Both the position numbers and the translations under genes were made by a program. From the NCBI GenBank assembly GCA_041752735.1, contig JBGSVW010000040.1, positions 1 to 43,384 of the forward strand: DNA of 43,384 nt. Reading direction: 5' to 3'. The notes beneath the pieces are model-generated. The model saw only the letters and a list, made by a program, of their open reading frames with translations, was not told where the DNA came from and searched no databases. The DNA comes from UBA1422 sp041752735 (GTDB lineage: Bacteria > Bacillota > Clostridia > Peptostreptococcales > Anaerovoracaceae). Numbering within the stretch: position 1 is the first letter of the stretch; every line of letters begins with the position of its first letter. Shown one piece after another: positions 1 through 8,218 of this stretch.

Positions 1-1
1 C

Positions 2-763
2 GAAGAAGAAGTGTCAGATCTACTGAGAAGAATTCAAACTATGCTTACTGCGATTTCCCAAGAAACAGAAAGCAGCACCATGGCGCTTCTGTCCATTTCC
101 TTTGGTTACTCGGTACAAAAAAGCCCTGAAGATAGCCTGGATGCCCTAATGAAGGAAGCGGAAAGTTTTATGAATTCCAAAAAGCGCTATGACAGCCGCA
201 GCCTAAAAAGCAAAACCATCAGCATTGCCATGAATACCTTGTTTGAGAAGAGTCCAAGAGAAAAAATGCACTCCGAGCGGGTGGGCAATACAGCCGCATC
301 CATTGGAGAGTGGATGAACCTCTCCGAGGAAAAAATCAACTTAATCCGGATAGCCGGGTACCTGCATGACATAGGCAAAATAGGCATTCCTGAGACGGTG
401 CTGAATAAAAAAGGAAAACTCAGCATCCAGGAATGGGAAACCATGAAGCTACACCCGGAAAAGAGCTGGCGAATCCTGGAAAACACTGCGGAATACAAAG
501 ATATTTCAAATATTGTTTTATGCCACCACGAAAAATGGGATGGCACAGGATACCCCAGAGGCCTAACAGGCGATAAGATTCCCATTGAAGCCAGAATCAT
601 CACTCTTGCGGATTCCTTTGATGCTATGACCCACCAGCGGGCATATCGGGAGGCTTTGAATCGTGAAGAAGCCGTCGCTGAATTAAAACGTTGTGCCGGT
701 AGCCACTTCGACCCGGTTATTACTACATTGTTTGTGGATAGAATCATCCAAAACCAAGCATAA
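2..763 (+). CDS. GGDEF/HD-GYP signalling protein, C-terminal part (5' end outside window)
   Basis: The reading frame is open at the left edge, so only the C-terminal ~253 residues are present; the GTG at 11 is probably internal. The first ~60 residues resemble the end of a GGDEF domain (SISFGYSVQ, then an LMKEAESFMNSKK helix, the usual 'ADxALYxAK' position). An HD-GYP phosphodiesterase domain follows, with HDIGKIGIP and HHEKWDGTGYPRGL, then IIITLAD-like IITLADSFDAM: the HD metal ligands and the GYP loop are intact. HD-GYP proteins hydrolyse cyclic di-GMP. Whether the GGDEF part is active cannot be judged because its signature lies outside the window. The protein ends at 763, just before the valS promoter. 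Identification of the HD-GYP domain is secure; the upstream sensor part is unknown. Confidence 0.88.
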   Translation, partial: EEEVSDLLRRIQTMLTAISQETESSTMALLSISFGYSVQKSPEDSLDALMKEAESFMNSKKRYDSRSLKSKTISIAMNTLFEKSPREKMHSERVGNTAASIGEWMNLSEEKINLIRIAGYLHDIGKIGIPETVLNKKGKLSIQEWETMKLHPEKSWRILENTAEYKDISNIVLCHHEKWDGTGYPRGLTGDKIPIEARIITLADSFDAMTHQRAYREALNREEAVAELKRCAGSHFDPVITTLFVDRIIQNQA

Positions 764-767
764 AACC

Positions 768-796
768 TTGACCATTCCCCATTTATCTACTATAAT
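768..796 (+). promoter_or_regulatory. Sigma70-type promoter for the valS T-box transcript
   Basis: TTGACC at 768-773 and a perfect TATAAT at 791-796 are separated by 17 bp. Transcription would begin near 803, giving a leader of about 260 nt that contains the T-box. The promoter lies directly after the stop codon of the HD-GYP gene. Confidence 0.8.
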
Positions 797-839
797 ACAT
801 TGATATAGTTTTTATATGGGCTATGATGAAGAGGAGTAG

Positions 840-1034
840 GGCAATAGGCCTCAACAGAGAATGGAACTCGGGTATTCCCGGCTGGAAGGTTCCTGAGAAA
901 CGCGTTGACTGAAGGTTGCTTCTGAGCCTGATTTAGAATGAGTGCTGTAGGCTATGCCTGCAGAATAAAGGTGGTACCGCGGAACAATATCCGTCCTTTA
1001 GTTTTTGCCTAACGGCGACAAGGGGCGGATTTTT
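840..1034 (+). promoter_or_regulatory. T-box riboswitch (tRNA-Val-sensing) with terminator/antiterminator
   Basis: The T-box core GGTGGTACCGCG is at 970-981. A Stem I base can be drawn between GGCCTCA (847-853) and TGAGCC (923-928), with AGAGA at 856-860 and an inner GGAAC/GTTCC stem. The competing terminator pairs ATCCGTCC (989-996) with GGGGCGGAT (1022-1030), followed by a T run to 1034. A likely specifier is GTT at 915-917 near the 3' base of Stem I, a valine codon as expected for valS; another GTT at 904-906 cannot be excluded. Uncharged tRNA-Val is expected to pair with the T-box and stop termination. The class call is firm, the exact specifier is not. Confidence 0.92.
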
Positions 1035-1066
1035 AATACCAGACCCCGGAGAAAGGAGAACCCTAA

Positions 1067-3751
1067 ATGAAAAAAAACTTGGCCAAAACCTACAACCCAA
1101 AAGAATTTGAAGACCGCATTTATGCGGAATGGGAAGAAAGTGGAGCATTTATAGCGGAAAGGGATCCCCAAAAGAAACCTTTTACCATTGTGATGCCACC
1201 GCCTAATATTACCGGCCAGCTTCATATGGGTCACGCACTGGACCAGACCATGCAGGATGTCCTGACCAGGTGGAAGAGAATGCAAGGGTTTTCCGCCTTA
1301 TGGCTACCCGGAAGCGACCATGCCAGCATTGCCACAGAAGTCAAAGTGGTGGAAAAGCTCCGAAACGATGAAGGTCTCGAAAAAGAAGATATTGGCCGGG
1401 AACAGTTTTTAGAACGTGCCTGGGCCTGGAAAAAGATATATGGTGGCAAAATTACCGACCAATGTCGTAAACTGGGGGATTCTTGTGACTGGTCCCGAGA
1501 ACGGTTTACCATGGATGAAGGATGTAACAAAGCCGTAACAGAATTCTTTGTTAGGCTTTACGAAAAGGGTCTGATCTACCGGGGCAACCGCTTGATCAAC
1601 TGGTGTCCCACTTGTGGCACCTCTCTTTCCGATGCCGAAGTAGATCACCAGGACAAAACAGGCAAGTACTGGTATTTTAGATATCCGGCCACCGATGGGG
1701 GAGAAGGCATTGTAGTTGCAACGTCCAGACCGGAAACCATGTTTGGCGATGTAGCCATAGCCGTACATCCCGACGATGACAGATACAAAAACATGATTGG
1801 CAAAAAAGTTATTTTGCCTTTGGATGGAAGAGAAATTCCCATTATTGCGGACAGCTATCCGGATCCCGAAAAGGGCACCGGTGCCGTGAAGATTACCCCT
1901 GCCCATGACGTGAATGACTTTGAAGTCGGAGAACGACATAATCTGGACCGTCCGTCCTGCATCGACAAGGATGCAAAGATGAACAGCCTTGCTGGTAAAT
2001 ATGAGGGGATGGACAGGTTTGAATGCCGCAAAGCCTGGGTCGCTGATTTGGATACGGCAGGATTCCTGGTAAAAACCGAAGATAAGGAAATCCCAATTGG
2101 GGAATGCTATCGTTGTACCACTGTGGTAGAACCCATGTTATCGGATCAGTGGTTCGTTGCCATGGAAGGTTTGGCCAAACCGGCCATTGAGGCCGCCAAA
2201 AACGGCACGTTGGAGCATGTGCCCGATCGTTTTGAAAAAATCTATCTCCACTGGTTGGAGAACATTCGAGATTGGTGTATTTCACGACAGCTATGGTGGG
2301 GTCACCGGATTCCCGCATATTATTGTGATGACTGCGGCGAAATTACCGTTGCCCGTACCCGTCCGGACAAGTGTGCCAAATGTGGAAGCACCAATATCCG
2401 TCAGGATGAAGATGTGTTGGATACATGGTTTAGCTCTGGGTTATGGCCGTTTAGCACCTTGGGTTGGCCCGAAGAAACCGAAGACATGAAATATTTTTAT
2501 CCCACAGATGTTCTGGTTACAGGATATGACATTATCTTTTTCTGGGTGGTTCGAATGGTCTTTTCCGCATTGGAAGTCACAGATCAGCCTCCGTTCCACC
2601 ATGTATTTGTTCATGGCTTGGTCAGGGATGCCCAGGGGCGCAAAATGAGCAAATCCCTTGGCAACGGCATCGATCCTTTGGATGTCATCGATCATATGGG
2701 TGCTGACGCCTTGAGGTTCATGTTGATGACCGGTATTTCCCCCGGAAATGATATGCGTTTTCAGGAAGAACGGCTGGAAGCGGCTCGTAATTTTGCCAAC
2801 AAATTATGGAATGCCTCCAGGTTTGTGATTATGAATCTAGGTGGTGAAAACGAAGATGGAACAACAACCCCCGAAATCGATATTGAGGCTGACCTAAGCA
2901 AACTGAATCTGAGAGAAGAAGATCGCTGGATCATTTCAAGAATCAATCAAGCAGCCCAAAACGTTACTTCTGCCATGGACAAGTACGAGCTTGGTTTGGC
3001 GGGACAGCGAATTTATGAAACCATTTGGAATGAGTATTGCGATTGGTATATTGAAATCGTCAAGGGCAGGCTATATGGTGATGATGCAGACGACAAGAAA
3101 ACTGCTGTCAGCGTACTTGTTGCCGGCCTCAAGGACTTGATTAAAATGCTCCATCCCTTTATGCCGTTTATTACGGAAGAAATTTGGAGCTATTTGCCCA
3201 AGACAGAAGGATTCCTCATGAAAGCCGATTGGCCAATCTACCGACAAGACCTGAATTTCCCGGAAGAAACGGCAACATTGGAAATGGCCATGGCAGCCAT
3301 CAAAGCCATTAGGACCATAAGGTTGGAAGCCGATGCGGCCCCCAGCAAAAAATTGACTGCGATCATCCTGGCGGAGACTGGGTCGGAAGATGCCCTTCGA
3401 GCCGGCGCACGTTACATCCAAAAACTTGCCAATATCACTGAAATCAGTTTTATTAAGGACAAGAATGATTTGCCCGAAGACGTCATGTCCGCAGTCATCG
3501 AAGGAGCCGAACTATTTATTCCTTCCGATGAACTATTGGATTATGATTTGGAGCTGGCCCGTCTTGGTAAAGAGCAAGATAAGCTCAAGCAGGAAGTTTC
3601 CCGCGTCAAAGGCAAGCTGGACAATGCCGGCTTTGTTGCCAAGGCTCCGGCTAAGGTCATTGATGAAGAAAAAGAAAAAATGGCGAAATACGAAGACATG
3701 CTGTCCAAAGTCACTGAACGTCTGGCAGCAGTGGAGAAGAAACTTGGATAA
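1067..3751 (+). CDS. valS: Valyl-tRNA synthetase
   Basis: Class I aminoacyl-tRNA synthetase that charges tRNA-Val; 894 residues, normal for bacterial ValRS. HMGH is at residues 53-56 within PPPNITGQLHMGH, and KMSKS is at about 526-530 (GRKMSKSLGNGIDP). The middle holds the CP1 editing domain, and zinc-type CxxC pairs occur (CDDCGE, CAKCGS). The C-terminal ~70 residues are a Lys/Glu-rich coiled coil, typical of ValRS. The start has GAAAGGAG at a good distance and follows the T-box leader. The last 8 bases overlap the TTG start of folC, so the two genes are probably translationally coupled. Confidence 0.98.
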   Translation: MKKNLAKTYNPKEFEDRIYAEWEESGAFIAERDPQKKPFTIVMPPPNITGQLHMGHALDQTMQDVLTRWKRMQGFSALWLPGSDHASIATEVKVVEKLRNDEGLEKEDIGREQFLERAWAWKKIYGGKITDQCRKLGDSCDWSRERFTMDEGCNKAVTEFFVRLYEKGLIYRGNRLINWCPTCGTSLSDAEVDHQDKTGKYWYFRYPATDGGEGIVVATSRPETMFGDVAIAVHPDDDRYKNMIGKKVILPLDGREIPIIADSYPDPEKGTGAVKITPAHDVNDFEVGERHNLDRPSCIDKDAKMNSLAGKYEGMDRFECRKAWVADLDTAGFLVKTEDKEIPIGECYRCTTVVEPMLSDQWFVAMEGLAKPAIEAAKNGTLEHVPDRFEKIYLHWLENIRDWCISRQLWWGHRIPAYYCDDCGEITVARTRPDKCAKCGSTNIRQDEDVLDTWFSSGLWPFSTLGWPEETEDMKYFYPTDVLVTGYDIIFFWVVRMVFSALEVTDQPPFHHVFVHGLVRDAQGRKMSKSLGNGIDPLDVIDHMGADALRFMLMTGISPGNDMRFQEERLEAARNFANKLWNASRFVIMNLGGENEDGTTTPEIDIEADLSKLNLREEDRWIISRINQAAQNVTSAMDKYELGLAGQRIYETIWNEYCDWYIEIVKGRLYGDDADDKKTAVSVLVAGLKDLIKMLHPFMPFITEEIWSYLPKTEGFLMKADWPIYRQDLNFPEETATLEMAMAAIKAIRTIRLEADAAPSKKLTAIILAETGSEDALRAGARYIQKLANITEISFIKDKNDLPEDVMSAVIEGAELFIPSDELLDYDLELARLGKEQDKLKQEVSRVKGKLDNAGFVAKAPAKVIDEEKEKMAKYEDMLSKVTERLAAVEKKLG

Positions 3752-5060
3752 CGAATTAGAAAACCCGGTTAGACGAATCGAAGCCTATCAACGCTTCGGC
3801 AGCATCTTGGGACTTTCTCGGATGACCCGCCTCATGGAAGGCCTGGGCAATCCCCAGGACAAATTGCAATACATCCATGTTGCCGGCACCAACGGGAAGG
3901 GCTCGGTTTGCCGATACCTGTACGAGGTTCTTTTGGCGTCCGGTTATTCCGTTGGTCTATATACTTCTCCTTTTCTTGAGGATTTTCGGGAACGAATTGA
4001 GATGGACCACCAGATGATTCCCATGGAAGAACTGGCAAGAGTAACGGACCTCGTCATTGGGGAAGCGGAGTGTATGGTAGCAGAGGGTTTGGATTCTCCC
4101 ACGGAATTTGAGATTGTTACCGCCATTGCCTTTGTATACTTCGCAGAAAAAATGCCGGATTTTGTTATTCTTGAGGTGGGACTGGGTGGCAAAGGCGATT
4201 CCACAAACATCATAAAAACCCCTTTGGTCAGTGTCATAACTTCCATTGGCCATGACCATATGGACCGGCTTGGCAACACCCTGACAGCCATCGCAGCTGA
4301 GAAAGCAGGCATCATCAAACCCGGTGTGCCTGTGGTCATACAGGTGGAAGACAAGGAGGCTGCACGGGTGATCGCCCGGGTGGCTTACGAAAAAAGAAGT
4401 CCCATCATGGATGCGTCCAAGCTGAAACCGACCGGCGTTGAAATTACACTTTCCGGAAGCAGATTTGAGTTGGCAATTGGTGGGGTGCATTACCATGAAG
4501 TAGAAATTTCAATGGCAGGTGAGCATCAAGTGAAGAATGCGACCACAGCCCTTGCAGCTATTGAATTATTGCGTAAATCTAGTATAATAAAGATAAATCA
4601 AGAAGGGTTGTGCAAAGGCATGAAAGCGGCGATTATGAATGGCCGTTTCGAGATACTAGGCAGCAACCCCTGTTTCATCTTAGACGGAGCCCATAACCGA
4701 GAAGGGGTTGAAGCTCTGATTCATGCTGTGGACAGACATTTTTTCGGCAAAAAAATACTCTATGTGGTCGGTATTTTGGCAGATAAAGAAGTGGATCAAA
4801 TGGTGAATTGTATGGCGGCGTACGCTGCCGGATCAGGGTTCTTCATTGCCACTGAACCAAACAGCCCCCGCAAACTTTCGTCTGCAACCTTGTGTGCAGC
4901 GTTCCGTTCAAGAGGCTGTGACTGTATCGATGAACCGAATCCCATGAATGCGTTGGCGCTGGCCCGCAAAATGGCGGTTGACTATGATGCCATCTTGTTC
5001 ACAGGTTCGCTTTATATGATCGGGGAAATCAGGAAGGTGCTACATGACATCAACAATTAA
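3744..5060 (+). CDS. folC: Folylpolyglutamate synthase / dihydrofolate synthase
   Basis: Adds glutamate to (dihydro)folates; 438 residues from the chosen start. The Mur-ligase type P-loop HVAGTNGKGSV is near residue 48, followed by GLYTSPFLEDFRERI, VGLGGKGDSTN and GHDHMDRLG, and later the C-domain DGAHNREG. The frame is open far upstream inside valS, but FolC homology begins at NPVRRIEAYQRFG. I therefore chose TTG at 3744, which has GGAG eight bases upstream and overlaps valS by 8 nt. The stop overlaps the next gene by 17 nt. The valS-folC pair is common in Firmicutes. Confidence 0.95.
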   Translation: MDNELENPVRRIEAYQRFGSILGLSRMTRLMEGLGNPQDKLQYIHVAGTNGKGSVCRYLYEVLLASGYSVGLYTSPFLEDFRERIEMDHQMIPMEELARVTDLVIGEAECMVAEGLDSPTEFEIVTAIAFVYFAEKMPDFVILEVGLGGKGDSTNIIKTPLVSVITSIGHDHMDRLGNTLTAIAAEKAGIIKPGVPVVIQVEDKEAARVIARVAYEKRSPIMDASKLKPTGVEITLSGSRFELAIGGVHYHEVEISMAGEHQVKNATTALAAIELLRKSSIIKINQEGLCKGMKAAIMNGRFEILGSNPCFILDGAHNREGVEALIHAVDRHFFGKKILYVVGILADKEVDQMVNCMAAYAAGSGFFIATEPNSPRKLSSATLCAAFRSRGCDCIDEPNPMNALALARKMAVDYDAILFTGSLYMIGEIRKVLHDINN

Positions 5061-6024
5061 GGCAACAACAATTACGACAACGACACAATCGGCGATTAAG
5101 ACAACTACAGTTAAACCGCGCAAAAAGATTTTATTCTTTTATAATCCTACTTCAGGCAACGGATTATTCAAAAACAATCTCGACCTGATCATTGAACGAC
5201 TACAGGGCAAAAAATATCAAGTCGTTCCGGTTCGTGCCGCCAAAGGCAAAACCATTGACCAGGCCTTTGCGGAGATGAAGCAGGAAGAATATAGCCGGGT
5301 AATCATCGCCGGTGGAGATGGCACCATCAATATTTGTGTCAACTCCATGATTGATAATCATGTTGACTTGCCCATCGGCATCCTGCCAGTGGGAACCGCC
5401 AACGATTTTGCTTATTACTTCGCCCTCCCAACCGAGGTCAATGCGGCGCTGGATGTGGCAATGGGCAAGCACTTTACCTACGCAGATGTGGGCGTTTGCA
5501 ACGGCAAACACTTTATCAACGTAACGGCACTGGGCAATGTGGTGGATGTCAGCCAGAAGACAGATCCCAACCTAAAGAACGCCCTGGGAATTTTCTCATA
5601 TTACCTGATGAGCGTTTCTCAGATGGTCAATCTCAAACCATTGCCTGTGAAGCTGATTACCCCTGATGAGACCTATGAAGAAGATATGTTTTTTATGGTT
5701 GTCATGAATGGCAAATCAGCTGGTGGCTTGAAAACCCTGTCACCTGATTCGGAAATAAACGATGGCAAAATGGATGTCATTCTGTTTCGAGAAACACCCA
5801 TCATGAATGTTGTGCCTCTCATCATTGAGTTCGCACAAGGGAAACACTTAATGAACAAACATGTCCTTTCATTTCAGACAAGTCATCTCCGCATTGAATC
5901 CCCGGTGGAAATCTCCACCGATGTGGATGGCGAAAAAGGAGTCGGGCTGCCTCTGGAATTCTCTATTTTGCATAAGCGACTTCGAATTATTACTGCCGAA
6001 ACCGGGATAGGAGAAATAAAGTAA
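5044..6024 (+). CDS. Diacylglycerol kinase family lipid kinase (DagK/YegS type)
   Basis: ATP-dependent lipid kinase family. Motifs: NPTSGNG (nucleotide loop, about residue 36), VIIAGGDGTINICVN (GGDGT signature), LPIGILPVGTANDFA, and the C-terminal IESPVEISTDVDGE segment. Length 326 is slightly above the usual ~300 because of an N-terminal stretch of about 22 residues that is mostly Thr, Ile and Lys. The ATG at 5044 has AGGAAGGTG upstream, supporting it. It overlaps folC by 17 nt and ends in TAATG with the next start. The likely substrate is diacylglycerol, fitting the phospholipid genes downstream, but the family also contains kinases for other lipids. Confidence 0.85.
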   Translation: MTSTIKATTITTTTQSAIKTTTVKPRKKILFFYNPTSGNGLFKNNLDLIIERLQGKKYQVVPVRAAKGKTIDQAFAEMKQEEYSRVIIAGGDGTINICVNSMIDNHVDLPIGILPVGTANDFAYYFALPTEVNAALDVAMGKHFTYADVGVCNGKHFINVTALGNVVDVSQKTDPNLKNALGIFSYYLMSVSQMVNLKPLPVKLITPDETYEEDMFFMVVMNGKSAGGLKTLSPDSEINDGKMDVILFRETPIMNVVPLIIEFAQGKHLMNKHVLSFQTSHLRIESPVEISTDVDGEKGVGLPLEFSILHKRLRIITAETGIGEIK

Positions 6025-6494
6025 TGGAACAAAACAAACTTGCGGGAACAGACTTGATCTTGTCAATTGCCGGAGAAGATGAATATCAGCGACTGATGTT
6101 TTTCTTTGCAGAAAACCATTTGGAGGTGGACGCAGAAGAAGCGGTACCTACAGATGTGATTCGAACCTGGAAAATCACCCCGATTGGTAGCGACCAGTTG
6201 GTTGGTGCAGTTGCACTATCCCAACGTCAGGGGGAGTACATCATTGATGGAATCGCAGTTGATGAAAACTACCGTAAAACAAATATTGGCAAAACCTTAT
6301 TGGATGAAGCCATTTCTGTGGTGAAAGACAGGGGGGGCAAACGGATTTATCTTGTTGCCAGAGCACCGGGATTTTTCCGGAGGTCCGGCTTTGCCACCAT
6401 TCCCAGGGAAGAGGCGCCCATGTTTTTCGAATGCCTGACCTGCCCGCAATACGGCGTGGACTGTCACCCTGAAGTGATGCTGATGGAGGTGTAA
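6024..6494 (+). CDS. GNAT-family N-acetyltransferase
   Basis: 156 residues with the GNAT acetyl-CoA-binding region: VGAVALSQRQGEYIIDGIAVDENYRKTNIGKTLLDEAI (motif A; the usual R/Q-x-x-G-x-G/A loop is degenerate as RKTNIG), then FFRRSGFATIPREEAP (motif B). The C-terminus carries CLTCPQYGVDCHPE, a C-x2-C-x6-C-H arrangement reminiscent of ArgA-like short acetyltransferases and possibly a metal site. The substrate cannot be determined. Start and preceding stop overlap by one base (TAATG), with GGAG upstream, so it is co-translated with the lipid kinase; plsX begins one base after its stop. Confidence 0.8.
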   Translation: MEQNKLAGTDLILSIAGEDEYQRLMFFFAENHLEVDAEEAVPTDVIRTWKITPIGSDQLVGAVALSQRQGEYIIDGIAVDENYRKTNIGKTLLDEAISVVKDRGGKRIYLVARAPGFFRRSGFATIPREEAPMFFECLTCPQYGVDCHPEVMLMEV

Positions 6495-6495
6495 T

Positions 6496-7530
6496 ATGAG
6501 AATTATATTAGATGGTATGGGCGGCGACAACGCCCCAGCGGAAATCGTAAAAGGTGCGGTGGAAGCCTCAAAATTCATAGATGATGAAATTTGTATCGTT
6601 GGACGGGAAGAACTGATTCATAAGGAACTGAAGAAATACAAATATGATCCTGAGAAAGTGTATGTGGTTCATGCAGAAGAAGTCATTACAAATGACGAAG
6701 CACCTGTTCGCGCCGTAAGAAGTAAAAAGGATTCATCCTTGGTCAAAGGCCTAAATATGTTGAAGGATGGACGGGGAGACCTGTTCATATCAGCCGGCAG
6801 CACAGGAGCGATGATGGCAGGCGGTTTGTTCATTCTTGGCCGGATCCAGGGACTGGACCGACCGGCCATAGCCAGCGTATATCCCATTATTGGCCAACAT
6901 AAGGCTGCACTACTGATTGACGCCGGAGCCAATGCGGAATGCAAGGCGGACAACTTATTGGAGTTTGGCATAATGGGTTCTATTTATGCAGACAAAGTCA
7001 TGAAAATCGCGGACCCCAAAGTGGGGCTTGTCAATATTGGTCATGAAGAGGCCAAGGGTTCTACCTTGACCAAGGCAGCCTACCAGCTTCTTGCAAAAAG
7101 CCATGTGAATTTTATTGGAAACGTAGAAGCAAGGGAAGTGCCCAAAGGCGCTTGTGACGTCATCGTCTGCGATGGATTTGTAGGCAACGTAATTTTGAAA
7201 CTGACCGAAGGATTTGGCTGGAACGTATTCCAAATGTTAAAAAGAAAGTTCACAGAGGGCATGAAGGCCAAAATCGGCGTGGTCTTCCTCATGGACAAGA
7301 TGAAAGATCTCAAAGCGGAATTTGATTATTCCGAGTATGGTGGCGCACCTATTTTGGGTGTCAAGGGAGCTGTGGTCAAAATGCACGGTTCTTCCAATGC
7401 CAACGCAGTCAAAAACACGATTATCAAAGGCATTCCTTTTGCCAAAGAAAACGTTGTTGACATCATCCAGAATTCAGTTCTGGAAATTGAGGAGATTATC
7501 ATCAGTGAACCTGACAACCTTTCAGAATAA
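6496..7530 (+). CDS. plsX: Phosphate acyltransferase PlsX
   Basis: Converts acyl-ACP and phosphate to acyl-phosphate, the donor used by PlsY. 344 residues. Begins MRIILDGMGGDNAPAEIVKG, the diagnostic PlsX start, with SAGSTGAMMAGGLFILGRI and CDGFVGNVILKLTEG further on. GGAGGTG precedes the ATG. The 3' end overlaps the GTG start of rnc by 26 nt. In many Firmicutes fabD/fabG/acpP or at least acpP separates plsX from rnc; none is present here. The second acyl-phosphate-pathway gene, plsY, and gpsA lie downstream in the same block. Confidence 0.97.
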   Translation: MRIILDGMGGDNAPAEIVKGAVEASKFIDDEICIVGREELIHKELKKYKYDPEKVYVVHAEEVITNDEAPVRAVRSKKDSSLVKGLNMLKDGRGDLFISAGSTGAMMAGGLFILGRIQGLDRPAIASVYPIIGQHKAALLIDAGANAECKADNLLEFGIMGSIYADKVMKIADPKVGLVNIGHEEAKGSTLTKAAYQLLAKSHVNFIGNVEAREVPKGACDVIVCDGFVGNVILKLTEGFGWNVFQMLKRKFTEGMKAKIGVVFLMDKMKDLKAEFDYSEYGGAPILGVKGAVVKMHGSSNANAVKNTIIKGIPFAKENVVDIIQNSVLEIEEIIISEPDNLSE

Positions 7531-8218
7531 AATCGGATATCAATTCCGAGATATTAAATTGCTAGAAAAATCTCTGACCCATAGCTCCTTTTATCGGGGC
7601 AAAGGTCAGGGTGTTGGCAAAGATAATGAGCGCCTGGAGTTTCTTGGGGACGCCTTTTTAGACGCTGTGATTGGGGAATCCCTTTATCACAGACTTCCTG
7701 ATGGTGAGGAGGGAAGGCTTTCCAAATTAAGGGCGCTTGTTGTTTGCGAAATCGCATTATCTCGGGTTGCCCGGGAATTGGGAATCGGAGAAGTCTTGTT
7801 CCTAGGACACGGAGAAGACCATAGCGGGGGACGAAATAGGGATTCAATCCTTGCCGACGCCACGGAAGCCTTAATTGGGGCAGTCTATCTGGATGGGGGA
7901 TTTGATTACGCAAAGGCTATGATTCTAAGAATATTTAATAGGACAATGGAGGAAGCCATTGAAGGAAGACTCTTCAGCGACTACAAATCTGAATTCCAGG
8001 AACTGATTCAGCTGAGACGTGCCGGCGACAACATTGAGTATGTAGCCGTAGGCAGTGAAGGACCGGATCACGACAAAACATTCCATGTGGAACTTATGGT
8101 CAACGGCAAAGCCTTTGGCGCAGGAACCGGAAAAAGCAAAAAAGAAGCCGAGCAGAATGCAGCACGGCAAGCCATAGAGAAACGGGGAGATTGCAGAATA
8201 TGTACTTCAAAAGAATAG
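7505..8218 (+). CDS. rnc: Ribonuclease III
   Basis: Endonuclease that cleaves double-stranded RNA (rRNA processing); 237 residues. The signature NERLEFLGDAFLDAVIG is intact, and the second acidic site DATEALIGAVYLDGG is present; the C-terminal double-stranded RNA binding domain (DYKSEFQELIQLRR ... KKEAEQNAARQAIEK) is complete. The frame is open upstream inside plsX; homology begins at NLTTFQNKIGYQF, so the GTG at 7505 (GAGGAG about 11 bases upstream) is the best start. It overlaps plsX by 26 nt and smc by 19 nt. Confidence 0.95.
   Translation: MNLTTFQNKIGYQFRDIKLLEKSLTHSSFYRGKGQGVGKDNERLEFLGDAFLDAVIGESLYHRLPDGEEGRLSKLRALVVCEIALSRVARELGIGEVLFLGHGEDHSGGRNRDSILADATEALIGAVYLDGGFDYAKAMILRIFNRTMEEAIEGRLFSDYKSEFQELIQLRRAGDNIEYVAVGSEGPDHDKTFHVELMVNGKAFGAGTGKSKKEAEQNAARQAIEKRGDCRICTSKE

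Noticed and set aside
3390..3743. Upstream extension of folC inside valS
   Set aside because: The frame is open but overlaps valS in another frame; FolC homology starts after 3744, where a ribosome site exists.
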